Shown here: positions 41,157 through 49,079 of the stretch, piece by piece
How the letters are laid out: each line of letters starts with the position of its first letter
Numbering within the stretch: the stretch's first letter is position 1
Translations under genes and position numbers: made by a program
The notes under the pieces: model-generated
The model's input: only the letters and a program-made list of their open reading frames with translations
Database searches by the model: none
What the model was told of the DNA's origin: nothing
From: Deltaproteobacteria bacterium
GTDB lineage: Bacteria; Desulfobacterota; Desulfuromonadia; Geobacterales; JAJYBI01
Direction of reading: 5' to 3'
Assembly: GCA_021779095.1 (NCBI GenBank)
Contig: JAJYBI010000011.1
Span: 1-64,000, forward strand
DNA: 64,000 nucleotides

Positions 41157-41501
41157 TCAGTTGTTCGGACTGCCGTATCCCGTGCCGTCCTGCGGAGGAA
41201 CGGCATTGCCGGTCCCGTCGCCGGGACCCAGGCGGCGCATCTGCCCCTGTCCTTGGCCCTGCCCCTGGCGACCGCTGCCGGCCGCCGTCCCGCTGCCGTC
41301 CTGCTGCCGCTGCTGCTGCATGGTGCGGGTCTTGGTCTGCGTCTGTGTCTGTGTCTGTGTCTGGTTGTTCACGCAGCTGCCGTCCCTAAGCCTTGCCCCC
41401 TGTCCGCCTTTGCCTCCGCTGCCGCGGGCAAACGCCTCACCGCCGAACGCCAGGGCACAGAGTGCCGCGAGAACCGTTACCGTCAGTTTCGTCTTCGTCA
41501 T
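41157..41501 (-). CDS. Small secreted Gln/Thr/Gly-rich low-complexity protein
   Basis: The 114-residue protein starts at ATG 41501 after GGGAGG and has a signal peptide (VTVLAALCALAFGGEAFARG). The mature chain is disordered: GSGGKGGQGARLRDGSCVNN, then a run of QT pairs with KTRTMQQQRQQ, GSGRQGQGQGQGQMRRLGPG and a PPQDGTGYGSPNN tail. The QT run is coded by 6-base repeats (CAGACA) that could change in number. It is the first gene after a palindrome typical of NtrC-family binding, so it is a candidate target of the regulator at 41685. Function unknown. Confidence 0.75.
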   Translation of the reverse strand: MTKTKLTVTVLAALCALAFGGEAFARGSGGKGGQGARLRDGSCVNNQTQTQTQTQTKTRTMQQQRQQDGSGTAAGSGRQGQGQGQGQMRRLGPGDGTGNAVPPQDGTGYGSPNN

Positions 41502-41544
41502 GGTATACCTCCCGGTAGTTGATATCTCCTGCTGACCGGGATGT

Positions 41545-41561
41545 TTCATAGTGCGTGCCAG
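41545..41561 (-). promoter_or_regulatory. Possible sigma54 promoter (good -24, weak -12)
   Basis: On the minus strand CTGGCACG (41561-41554) is a perfect -24 element. The -12 element at the correct distance reads ATGA instead of TTGC, so the match is only partial. It is 45-60 bases before the small secreted gene and about 85 bases from the palindrome at 41637-41651. Confidence 0.35.
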
Positions 41562-41636
41562 GATTGGGTGATGCGTGTAACGTACCGAAAACGTGTGGCA
41601 ATCTGCGGGCGGTGCCGTTGCGTGCCCGATTCTTTC

Positions 41637-41651
41637 GTGCAGATCCTGCAC
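41637..41651. promoter_or_regulatory. Perfect palindrome, candidate enhancer site for the NtrC-type regulator
   Basis: GTGCAG-ATC-CTGCAC. An extra GTGCAG half-site is at 41667-41672 on the minus strand. It lies just past the regulator's stop and about 85 bases before the possible -24 element, the usual place for enhancer binding. Confidence 0.5.
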
Positions 41652-41684
41652 CTGTCGTAACGGAATCTGCACTCCGCCGCTCCT

Positions 41685-43028
41685 TCACTCTCCCTTCGTG
41701 AGACCGTACTGCTTCAGCCGGTACTGGAGCGTCCGGCGGGAGATGCCGAGTATTTCCGCCGTGATCCGCCGGTTGTTGTCGCAGCCCTTCAGAGTCCGGA
41801 TGATCGTTTCGCGCTCCGTCTCCTCCAGGAGTGCACCCCGGTCCGTGTCCCGGGTGGGGCGGGTGATCGAGGCGGGGAAATCGTCGCGGGTGAGGACTCC
41901 CCGCCCCAGGATAACGGCGCGTTCGATGGCGTTCTGGAGTTCCCGTATGTTGCCGGGCCAGGCGTACCGGCGAAGGCACTCCAGCGCATCGACATCGATG
42001 CCGCTGACCGGCTTGCCCGCGCCGCGGGCGTACCGGGCGACGAAGTAATCCGCGAGCGCGGGGATGGCGTCGTTCCGCTCCCGGAGCGGCGGCAGGTCCA
42101 CCGGGAAGACGTTCAGCCGGTAGTAAAGATCCTCGCGGAACCGTTTCTCCTCGGCTTCCCTGGCCAGCTGGCGGTTGGTGGCGGCAACGACCCGCACATC
42201 AGCGGCGATCTCCTTGCTGCCGCCGACCCGCTCGTAGCGGCGCTCCTGGATGACGCGCAACAGTTTCGCCTGCAACGGCAGGGGAAGTTCACCCACCTCG
42301 TCCAGGAAGATGGTTCCCCCCTGAGCCAGTTCGAACTTGCCGCGCCGCGCCTGCAGTGCCCCGGTGAACGCCCCCCGTTCATGGCCGAACAGCTCGCTTT
42401 CCAGCAGGTTTTCGGGGATGGCGGCGCAGTTGACCGCCACGAACGCCGCATCCCTGCGGGGACTCAGGAGGTGTACGGTCCGGGCGACCAGCTCCTTGCC
42501 GGTTCCGCTTTCCCCCTGGATCAGCACGGTGGTCAGCGTCGGCGACACCTCGCCGATGAGGCGCCGGACCGCTTTCATGGCGGTGCCGGCAAAGATCAGT
42601 TCCTCCGGCGGCAGGCCGGCGGCCTCCGTCTCCTTCAATGTCAGATAGTCCCGCTCGCGGCGGCCTTCCTCCAGCGTCTTCCGGATAACCGTCCGGAGTG
42701 CATCGGGAGACTTCAGCGGCTTGGTGATGAAGTCAGCCACACCTTCCTTCATGGCATCGACCGCTTCCTCGATGGTGCCGAATGCGGTCAGGAGGATGAA
42801 CGGCGGCGGGGCCAGATCGGTCCGGCTGGCCCGGTACAGGTCGAGTCCGCTCATCCCCGGCAGTTTCAGGTCGGAGAGGACCAGGTCGAAGCTCTCCCGG
42901 CGCAGCATTGCAAGCGCCTCTTCGGCCGCTGCCGTTTCCCTGACCTGAAGCCCCTCTCGCTGAATGATGGTGCGGAGCAGGCCACGGAAGGTCGTGTCGT
43001 CTTCCACGACGAGAATGCGGGCTTTCAT
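41685..43028 (-). CDS. Sigma54-dependent NtrC-family response regulator
   Basis: The 447-residue protein has a receiver domain (about 1-120, LVLSDLKLPGMSG with the phospho-Asp), an AAA+ domain (about 140-375: GESGTGKELVAR, the sigma54-contact loop GAFTGA, FLDEVGELPL) and a Fis-type helix-turn-helix (about 405-445: NNRRITAEILGISRRTLQYRL). It should activate sigma54 promoters when phosphorylated. ATG 43028 overlaps the kinase stop (ATGA), so the two are translated together. Targets probably include the exported-protein genes at 41501-39729. Confidence 0.93.
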   Translation of the reverse strand: MKARILVVEDDTTFRGLLRTIIQREGLQVRETAAAEEALAMLRRESFDLVLSDLKLPGMSGLDLYRASRTDLAPPPFILLTAFGTIEEAVDAMKEGVADFITKPLKSPDALRTVIRKTLEEGRRERDYLTLKETEAAGLPPEELIFAGTAMKAVRRLIGEVSPTLTTVLIQGESGTGKELVARTVHLLSPRRDAAFVAVNCAAIPENLLESELFGHERGAFTGALQARRGKFELAQGGTIFLDEVGELPLPLQAKLLRVIQERRYERVGGSKEIAADVRVVAATNRQLAREAEEKRFREDLYYRLNVFPVDLPPLRERNDAIPALADYFVARYARGAGKPVSGIDVDALECLRRYAWPGNIRELQNAIERAVILGRGVLTRDDFPASITRPTRDTDRGALLEETERETIIRTLKGCDNNRRITAEILGISRRTLQYRLKQYGLTKGE

Positions 43029-44290
43029 GGTGTGATCTCCTTGGTGTCGGCTGCGGACAGGGTAATCCGGAACGTACACCCCGCTTGCGAACTGCTGTCG
43101 ACGGTGATGCTGCCGTGCATCTCTTCCATATGCTTTCTGCTGATGGCAAGCCCGAGGCCGCTTCCCCGCGCCTTGGTCGTGAAGAACGGCTCGAAGATGG
43201 ACGGCAGGTCGGACGGGCTGATCCCCGTCCCGGTGTCCTCGATCGTTGCCTCGATCAGGGCGCCGTCACGTTTCGCCGTGACGGTGAGCCGCCCACCGTC
43301 GGGCATGGCCTGGATACCGTTCTGCAGCAGGTTGAGGAGCACCTGTTCCAGGCGGTCCCGGTTCGCGACCGCCCATAGTTCGTCCCCGATCCGTCTGTCA
43401 ATCAGAATGCCGGCCGCCGTCGCCGACGGTTCCACCAGGGCGACGGAGCAGGAGAGCACCTCGCCGACGTCCAGATGGTTCAGCTCCGCAGGCTCGGTGC
43501 GGACGTAGGCGAGGAGGTCATTGACGAGCTCTTCCAGCCGGACCGATTCGGAGATGATGCAGCCGATGAACTCGCGGCTTTCGGGCTCCTGCAGCCGTTC
43601 TTCCAGCAATTGGGCGTATCCCTTGATTCCGGCGAGCGGGTTTCTTACCTCGTGGGCCAGCACCGCCCCCATGGTGCCGAGGCGTGCCAGCTCCTCCCGC
43701 GCGGCCATCTCACGGCGATGCTGTTCCGCCCGGACGCCGTACCGGTAGAGGAGGAGCCCCATGGCCCATCCCGCGGCGAGCAGCGTGAAGATCACCGTCA
43801 TCCCCGCCCGCGCGCGTCGTACGATGGCGTCGGCGCGGAGGGTGCGTAGCGCCAGACGCACCATCAGCCGACGGTCGGGGAGATGGAGTGGTGCAACGAA
43901 TTCGTAGACCTTCTCCCCGGTTCCGAGGGTAACCGACCGTTCGCGGAACCCGCGCGATTCGTTTCCCTTCCATGTGAGAAACGGGTCCCCGGTACGGGTA
44001 CCGACCAGCTCCTGGTTTGTATGGAACCGCTGGATGCCGTCGGCGTCGATCACGCTGAAGAATGCGATGTCCGGGTTTTTCAGGCTGTGCAAAAGGGAAT
44101 ACGACGGGTCTTTGACCACCAGCCCCTCGACGGTCTCCGCGAGGGAGAGGGCGAGCCCTCGCAGGTTGTGCGCGGCCACCGGCTGTGCGGACAGGTAGTT
44201 GTTGACGGTGAAGTACACGAGGGCGAGCGACAGGAGGAGTGCCGGCAAAAGGATCAAAAGGCCGCTTTTCGTCGAGCGTGATAGATGCAT
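43025..44290 (-). CDS. Two-component sensor histidine kinase (AtoS/ZraS-like)
   Basis: The 421-residue kinase has two membrane segments (about 11-31 and 163-183) around a periplasmic sensor of about 130 residues (HNLRGLALSLAETVEGLV, DADGIQRFHTNQELVGTRTG), a dimerisation domain with phospho-His (LAHEVRNPLAGIKGYAQLL) and an ATPase domain (LLNLLQNGIQAM, DTGTGI, GSGLGLAISR). ZraS-like kinases sense metals or envelope stress; the signal here is unknown. It is paired with the NtrC-type regulator through a 4-base overlap and has a strong promoter at 44390-44419. Confidence 0.92.
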   Translation of the reverse strand: MHLSRSTKSGLLILLPALLLSLALVYFTVNNYLSAQPVAAHNLRGLALSLAETVEGLVVKDPSYSLLHSLKNPDIAFFSVIDADGIQRFHTNQELVGTRTGDPFLTWKGNESRGFRERSVTLGTGEKVYEFVAPLHLPDRRLMVRLALRTLRADAIVRRARAGMTVIFTLLAAGWAMGLLLYRYGVRAEQHRREMAAREELARLGTMGAVLAHEVRNPLAGIKGYAQLLEERLQEPESREFIGCIISESVRLEELVNDLLAYVRTEPAELNHLDVGEVLSCSVALVEPSATAAGILIDRRIGDELWAVANRDRLEQVLLNLLQNGIQAMPDGGRLTVTAKRDGALIEATIEDTGTGISPSDLPSIFEPFFTTKARGSGLGLAISRKHMEEMHGSITVDSSSQAGCTFRITLSAADTKEITP

Positions 44291-44389
44291 GGTGCGGCTT
44301 TCTGCGCTGCAGAGCGGTCGACGTCGTCATCGTTTCGCGCCGGACCCGGCGTCGGTCCGGTACGGGCTGGATGTTGAGTTAAAAATGCA

Positions 44390-44419
44390 AATATATTGGA
44401 AACAAGATGTATATGTCAA
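44390..44419 (-). promoter_or_regulatory. Strong sigma70 promoter of the two-component operon
   Basis: On the minus strand TTGACA (44419-44414) and TATATT (44395-44390) are 18 bases apart, in an AT-rich stretch. The leader is about 95 bases. Confidence 0.7.
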
Positions 44420-44598
44420 TGGTGGAGTTTGTAAATTCTAATGCAAATGATACTATGAAATTATCAAACGGGAACTGCAACGGGTGCTATCGCCGCCACG
44501 GTCCGTTGGAAAGCGGGTGGGCGGAAGGTGCGGCATAATGCCGGGGGGGCTATCGTAAAAAGAGGGAATGCCCTCCGCGGAGGAAAGGAGTGAACGGC

Positions 44599-45162
44599 AT
44601 GAGACGATCGGTACACGACGAAGCGGTTCGCAGTGCAGGGAAGGGGACACGGGCGGGTGAGCCGTATCGAACCAGATTCAGGGAGAAGGGGCAGATGACC
44701 ACCCGGAGCACGGACGTGTATGTCTCGAAAGAGGGGATGAAGGAGTTTGCCGTATGCGGCGGCTGCCAGGCGTTCTATCATGACAAACGCTGGTATCCGG
44801 CGGGTGATGAGAGCGTGTCAGCCGGAAGCGGTGCGTTACGACACGAGGTGACCTGTCCCGCCTGCCAGCGGATGCGCGACAACAATCCAGCCGGTGTGGT
44901 GACCTTCAGCGGCGATTATCTCGTCGCCCATGAAAACGCCATCCTCAATGCCATCAGGAATGTGGAGGAAAAGTCACGCGCCAAAAACCCCCTGTCCCGG
45001 ATCATGGGGATCGGTCAGGAGGGAAACGGGCTCATCGTCCGCACCACCGACGAGAGACTGGCAGAAAAGCTCGGAAAGGAGATCTACCGTGCCCACAGCG
45101 GGGATCTCACGTTCCAGTGGAGCAAACAGGAGAGCTTCGTGCGGGTGAACTGGCACAGGTAG
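44599..45162 (+). CDS. BCAM0308-like protein with zinc-finger cysteines
   Basis: The 187-residue protein has CGGCQAFYHDKRWYP and CPACQRMRDNNPAGVV, two CXXC pairs that should bind zinc, followed by a region (about 115-187) with similarity to NMD3-like ribosome-binding segments (NPLSRIMGIGQEGNGLIVRTTDERLAEKLGKEI). This matches the BCAM0308 family, widespread and uncharacterised. AAAGGAG (44584-44590) sets ATG 44599 as start rather than GTG 44590. It stands alone between two divergent or convergent sensor genes. Confidence 0.75.
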   Translation: MRRSVHDEAVRSAGKGTRAGEPYRTRFREKGQMTTRSTDVYVSKEGMKEFAVCGGCQAFYHDKRWYPAGDESVSAGSGALRHEVTCPACQRMRDNNPAGVVTFSGDYLVAHENAILNAIRNVEEKSRAKNPLSRIMGIGQEGNGLIVRTTDERLAEKLGKEIYRAHSGDLTFQWSKQESFVRVNWHR

Positions 45163-45192
45163 GAGAAGGAGCTGTCTCGAGCGTCCAGCCCC

Positions 45193-47412
45193 CTATTCCG
45201 GCAGGGTGAAGCGGAAGATTGCCCCCCTGCCGGGTTCCCCCTCGGCGTGGATCGTGCCGCCGTGGCGGCGGATGATCCGCTCCACGGTGGCGAGACCGAC
45301 GCCGAAGCCGGCGAACTCCTCGTCACAGTGAAGGCGGTGGAAGGGGAGGAACAGCTTCTCGGCGTTCTCCATGGCGAACCCCGAGCCGTTGTCGCGGACG
45401 TAGCATTCGGTGCCGCCGGTGGCTGTGTTCTGGCCGAACTCGATGAGCGCGTCCTCCCGTTGGCCGGTGTATTTCCAGGCGTTGCCGAGGAGGTTGACGA
45501 GGACGATCCGGAGCAGTTTCGCATCTCCTTCGACGGATACCCCTTCGGCGATCCGGAACGTAGCCGTGCGTCCCGGGGCGGACAGTTTTAGATCAGCGGC
45601 TACCTGGTGAGCCAGGGCGGAGAGATCGACCCGCTCGCGGTGCAGTTCGACGGCGGCCAGGCGGGAGAAATCGAGGAGGGTGTCGATCAGCTGGTTCATC
45701 CCGAGAGTCCCTTCATAGATCTCGTCGAGATAGTCCCGGCACTGATCGTCGAGGTTACGGAAGCAGAAATCCCTGATGATCTGGCAGTAGCCGTTGATGT
45801 TGGTCAGCGGTTTGCGCAGGTCGTGGGCGATGGTGTAGTTGAACGCCTCCAGTTCCCGGTTGGCGGATTCGAGTTCCGCGGCACGTTCCTTTAGTTGGTG
45901 GTTCAGGGCCTTGATCGCCTCTTCCGACCGCTTCCGCTCGGTGATATCCTGGCAGACGACCAGGATGTTGATATTCCCCTTCAGGTCGTACACCGCCTGG
46001 GCAGTCTCCTCCACCCAGAGTACGTTACCGTTACGGTGGACCTTGCGGAACTGCCACCGGTGCGCCTCGTGGGGGGATTTCAGGCAGTCCTTAAGCTGTA
46101 CCGCCACGAGGGGACGATCGTCTTCATGGAAGAGGGAGAGCACCGATTCTCCCTCCAGTTCGCCGATGGTGAAGCCCAGTTGGGCGGCGCAGGCGGGGTT
46201 GACGTCGAGCATAAACAGATCGGCATCGAGGGTGACGATCATGGTCGGATTGTCCCGGTAGAGCGTCTGGAAACGGGCCTCGCTGTAGCGGAGCGACTCT
46301 TCCGCGCGCTTGCGGACGGTGATGTCCTCCACGACCCCCATGGAAAACCGCAGCTTGCCGGTATCATCGGACACTGCCGAAACGGTGATGTTGACCCAGA
46401 CCGGCGACCCGTCCTTGCGCAGGTATCGCTTCTCAAGGGTGTAATCGGTAAGTTTACCTTCTTGAAGGAGGATGAACTGCTCCATGCTCGCAGCCACGTC
46501 GTCGGGATGGGTAATCTCTGCAACGGACAGCGAGATCATCTCCTCTTCCGTATGGCAGAGGATGTCGCATAATTTTCGGTTTACCCGCAGGAGCCTGCCA
46601 TCCGGAGCCACATGTGCGATGCCGACGGCCGCCTGGTCGAAGGTGGCGCGGAACCTCTCCTCGCTCTCCCGTATCGATCCTTCCATCCTTTTGCGTTCGG
46701 TGATCTCTTCCGTTACGGCGACGAAGTTGGTGATCTTTCCGCTTTTATCGGTAATCGGGGCGATGGCGGCAAACTCCCAGTAGTACTCGCCGTTTTTCTT
46801 CCGGTTGATCATCTCGCCGCGCCACTCCCGGCCGGAGGTGATGGTTCTCCAGAGGTCGCGGTACAGCTCCGGCGGCATCCGGTCCGATTTGAGGATGCGC
46901 GGGTTCCTCCCGACAACCTCGTCCGAGGTGTAGCCGGTAACCGCGGTAAACTTGGGGTTGACGAATTCGATGGTACCGTCGGCATCGGTAATGATGACGA
47001 TGCTCGGACTGTCCAGTACGGCGCGGGAGAGCTTGCGCAGTTCCTGGTCGTTGCGCTTCCGCTCGGTGACGTCGTGGAACGCGATGAACCAGGCCTGCTC
47101 TCCCTCCCATTCCGTTGCGATCTTCCAGATCTCCACGGTGATGGTCCTGCCGTCGACGGTTGTCGGCCTTGCCTCGGTGGGGAGGTGGGGGACGGCGGCA
47201 AGATCGAGGCACTCCGCGAGGTTCCCACCCACGCGGCAGCCGAGGGTATCCGAAGCCGCGGAGTTGGCATACAGGATGGCCCCGACCGGGCTGGCGATCA
47301 GGATGCCGTGGGGGCTGGCAGACATGATGTCGAGCCATCTCGTCTCGCAGATTTCCAGCTGCTGACGGAGTTGATCGATCTTGGCGTCGGGATGCTTCAC
47401 CTCATCGGTCAT
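45193..47412 (-). CDS. Cytoplasmic multi-PAS sensor histidine kinase
   Basis: The 739-residue protein has no membrane segment. Four PAS domains are seen (about 20-120, 125-245, 255-370, 380-495), each ending in a DITERKR-like linker, then a coiled coil, a HisKA domain with phospho-His (YTIAHDLRKPLTNINGYCQI, about 530) and an ATPase domain (NLLGNAWKYT, DNGSGFAM, GVGLATVERIIRRHGG). There is no receiver domain and no response regulator next to it, so it is an orphan. The PAS domains lack an obvious heme or flavin signature. AAAGGAG precedes ATG 47412. Confidence 0.92.
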   Translation of the reverse strand: MTDEVKHPDAKIDQLRQQLEICETRWLDIMSASPHGILIASPVGAILYANSAASDTLGCRVGGNLAECLDLAAVPHLPTEARPTTVDGRTITVEIWKIATEWEGEQAWFIAFHDVTERKRNDQELRKLSRAVLDSPSIVIITDADGTIEFVNPKFTAVTGYTSDEVVGRNPRILKSDRMPPELYRDLWRTITSGREWRGEMINRKKNGEYYWEFAAIAPITDKSGKITNFVAVTEEITERKRMEGSIRESEERFRATFDQAAVGIAHVAPDGRLLRVNRKLCDILCHTEEEMISLSVAEITHPDDVAASMEQFILLQEGKLTDYTLEKRYLRKDGSPVWVNITVSAVSDDTGKLRFSMGVVEDITVRKRAEESLRYSEARFQTLYRDNPTMIVTLDADLFMLDVNPACAAQLGFTIGELEGESVLSLFHEDDRPLVAVQLKDCLKSPHEAHRWQFRKVHRNGNVLWVEETAQAVYDLKGNINILVVCQDITERKRSEEAIKALNHQLKERAAELESANRELEAFNYTIAHDLRKPLTNINGYCQIIRDFCFRNLDDQCRDYLDEIYEGTLGMNQLIDTLLDFSRLAAVELHRERVDLSALAHQVAADLKLSAPGRTATFRIAEGVSVEGDAKLLRIVLVNLLGNAWKYTGQREDALIEFGQNTATGGTECYVRDNGSGFAMENAEKLFLPFHRLHCDEEFAGFGVGLATVERIIRRHGGTIHAEGEPGRGAIFRFTLPE

Positions 47413-47439
47413 GCGTCTCCTTTGGGACTGTGTCGGGTA

Positions 47440-47461
47440 AAAGTGAAAGCATTCTCACTTT
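47440..47461. promoter_or_regulatory. Inverted repeat in the PAS-kinase leader
   Basis: AAAGTGA-N8-TCACTTT, just downstream of the predicted transcription start of the PAS-kinase gene, where a bound repressor would block transcription. Confidence 0.5.
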
Positions 47462-47473
47462 AGTGAAGTATAT

Positions 47474-47502
47474 ATAATAACTGTCGGGATGGATAGTGTA
47501 AA
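47474..47502 (-). promoter_or_regulatory. Likely sigma70 promoter of the PAS-kinase gene
   Basis: On the minus strand TTTACA (47502-47497), a 17-base spacer and TATTAT (47479-47474). It lies in the gap after the glycerate kinase gene, so the kinase can be made independently. Confidence 0.6.
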
Positions 47503-47530
47503 CACAATAAAAACTCATTTGCACGCAGAT

Positions 47531-48841
47531 TCAAGCGGTTTGCCCAACTACCGTTATCTGAATATCCATGACGTTCGTCCCGGTCGGACCGGTGACGAAA
47601 AGTCCGCCGACCTCCCTGAAAAAGTGGTACGAGTCGTTGTTCTGCAGATACATTTCAGGATCGAGTCCCAGCGATCGTGCCTTTTCGACGGTCGTCCCGT
47701 CCACCAGGGCGCCAGCCGCATCGGTGGGACCGTCGATGCCGTCGGTTCCGGCGGAGAGGAGCGTGACACCGGGCACCCCCTCGATCTCCCTGGCGAAGGA
47801 GAGGGCGAACTCCATGTTCCTTCCCCCCTTACCGTTTCCCGTGACGGTGACGGTCGTCTCCCCTCCGGAAATGAGGCAGAGCGGCCGATCTCTCTTCCTC
47901 CGTGCGGCGTTTCGCGCCGCGTGGGCAAGTTTGCGGCCCGCCTCACGCGCTTCGCCGGCGACCTCCGCCGAGAGGATTTCCGGAGCGAAGCCGAGCCTGG
48001 CCGCCCGGATCTTCGCTCCCTCCAGTGCCAGTCGGTTACTCCCGATGATCAGGTTTTCCACGGTGCGGAAACAGGGTGCCTGCGCGGCCGGCGTCTCGGG
48101 AACGAGTCCCCGAGCGCCCCGGGTCAGGTGTGCGATGACCGGCGCAGGAACGGACATGCCCAGTCCGTAGTGTTCCAGTACGGCGAGGGCGTCGCCGAAC
48201 GTGGACGGGTCGGGTGCGGTGGGACCGGAGGCGATCAGATCGAGCCGGTCGCCGATCACGTCGGAGAGGATGAGAGAGACAACCGTGGCGGGGTGTAGGA
48301 GCTCCGCCAGTCTTCCCCCCTTGACCCGGGACAGGTGTTTTCTCACCGTGTTCAGCTCCCGGATCTCAGCGCCCGCCCGCAGCAGCAGTCCGGTCGTTTC
48401 CTGTTTTTCCGCCATGGTGATCCCCCGGTGCGGAGCGACGAAGAGGGCCGATCCCCCTCCCGAGACGAGGAGGACGACCATCGTCCGCGCGTCGGCGCCG
48501 GCAAGCAGACCGAGGAGCGCTTCGGTCGCACGCATTCCCGCCTCGTCCGGTACCGGGTGGCCGGCCTCGTACACCCCTATGCTCCGCAGCCCGTGGTGCG
48601 TGCCGTGCCCGCGCGTGGTGATGACGGCGCCGGCGGTGATCAGGTCCCCCAGCTTTTTTTCCAGGGTCAGGGCCATGGGCACTGCCGCCTTGCCGAAACC
48701 GGCCACGAGGAGTCGATCGTAGCCGCCGGAACCGTACCGATTCCGGAGCATTTCGACCTGCCTCTCGACCGCTGCCGCCGGATCTGCCGACCGGAGCGCG
48801 GCGTCGAATATCTCCCTGAGGAGCGGTTTTACATTGGGCAT
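47531..48841 (-). CDS. Glycerate 2-kinase (DUF4147/MOFRL family)
   Basis: The 436-residue enzyme phosphorylates D-glycerate to 2-phosphoglycerate. It has the DUF4147 N-domain (VAGFGKAAVPMALTLEKKLGD, LLVSGGGSALFVAP, LNTVRKHLSRVKGGRLAELL, LILSDVIGDRLDLIASGPT) and the C-terminal MOFRL domain (LISGGETTVTVTGNGKGGRN, SAGTDGIDGPTDAAGALVD). Start ATG 48841 follows GGAG; GTG 48853 lies inside that ribosome site. It diverges from htrA. It could feed glycerate from glycolate/serine routes into glycolysis. Confidence 0.92.
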   Translation of the reverse strand: MPNVKPLLREIFDAALRSADPAAAVERQVEMLRNRYGSGGYDRLLVAGFGKAAVPMALTLEKKLGDLITAGAVITTRGHGTHHGLRSIGVYEAGHPVPDEAGMRATEALLGLLAGADARTMVVLLVSGGGSALFVAPHRGITMAEKQETTGLLLRAGAEIRELNTVRKHLSRVKGGRLAELLHPATVVSLILSDVIGDRLDLIASGPTAPDPSTFGDALAVLEHYGLGMSVPAPVIAHLTRGARGLVPETPAAQAPCFRTVENLIIGSNRLALEGAKIRAARLGFAPEILSAEVAGEAREAGRKLAHAARNAARRKRDRPLCLISGGETTVTVTGNGKGGRNMEFALSFAREIEGVPGVTLLSAGTDGIDGPTDAAGALVDGTTVEKARSLGLDPEMYLQNNDSYHFFREVGGLFVTGPTGTNVMDIQITVVGQTA

Positions 48842-48945
48842 CGTGTGCTCCACATCTCACCGTCGGCAGCCGATGACGGTGTCCGTGGCGGAGGTAACGG
48901 TTCACGCATGGCGCACTCCTTTCGGTATGAAGTATATACGATGAG

Positions 48946-48964
48946 CCATGGTTGAAAACCGTGG
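48946..48964. promoter_or_regulatory. Inverted repeat between glycerate kinase and htrA
   Basis: CCATGGTT-GAA-AACCGTGG, 7 of 8 arm bases match. It overlaps the -35 zone of a minus-strand promoter whose -10 is TATACT near 48933-48938. A possible operator for the glycerate kinase gene. No other feature is seen in this 238-base divergent gap. Confidence 0.4.
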
Positions 48965-49079
48965 CGTGTGGGCTTGAGGAATCCGAGGCGGATGATATCG
49001 TTAACAGCGAAAACATCTGAACATCGTCCCGATAACACGTCGTACCGTCTGCGTCGGTACAGTCGAAAAGGAGATACGC

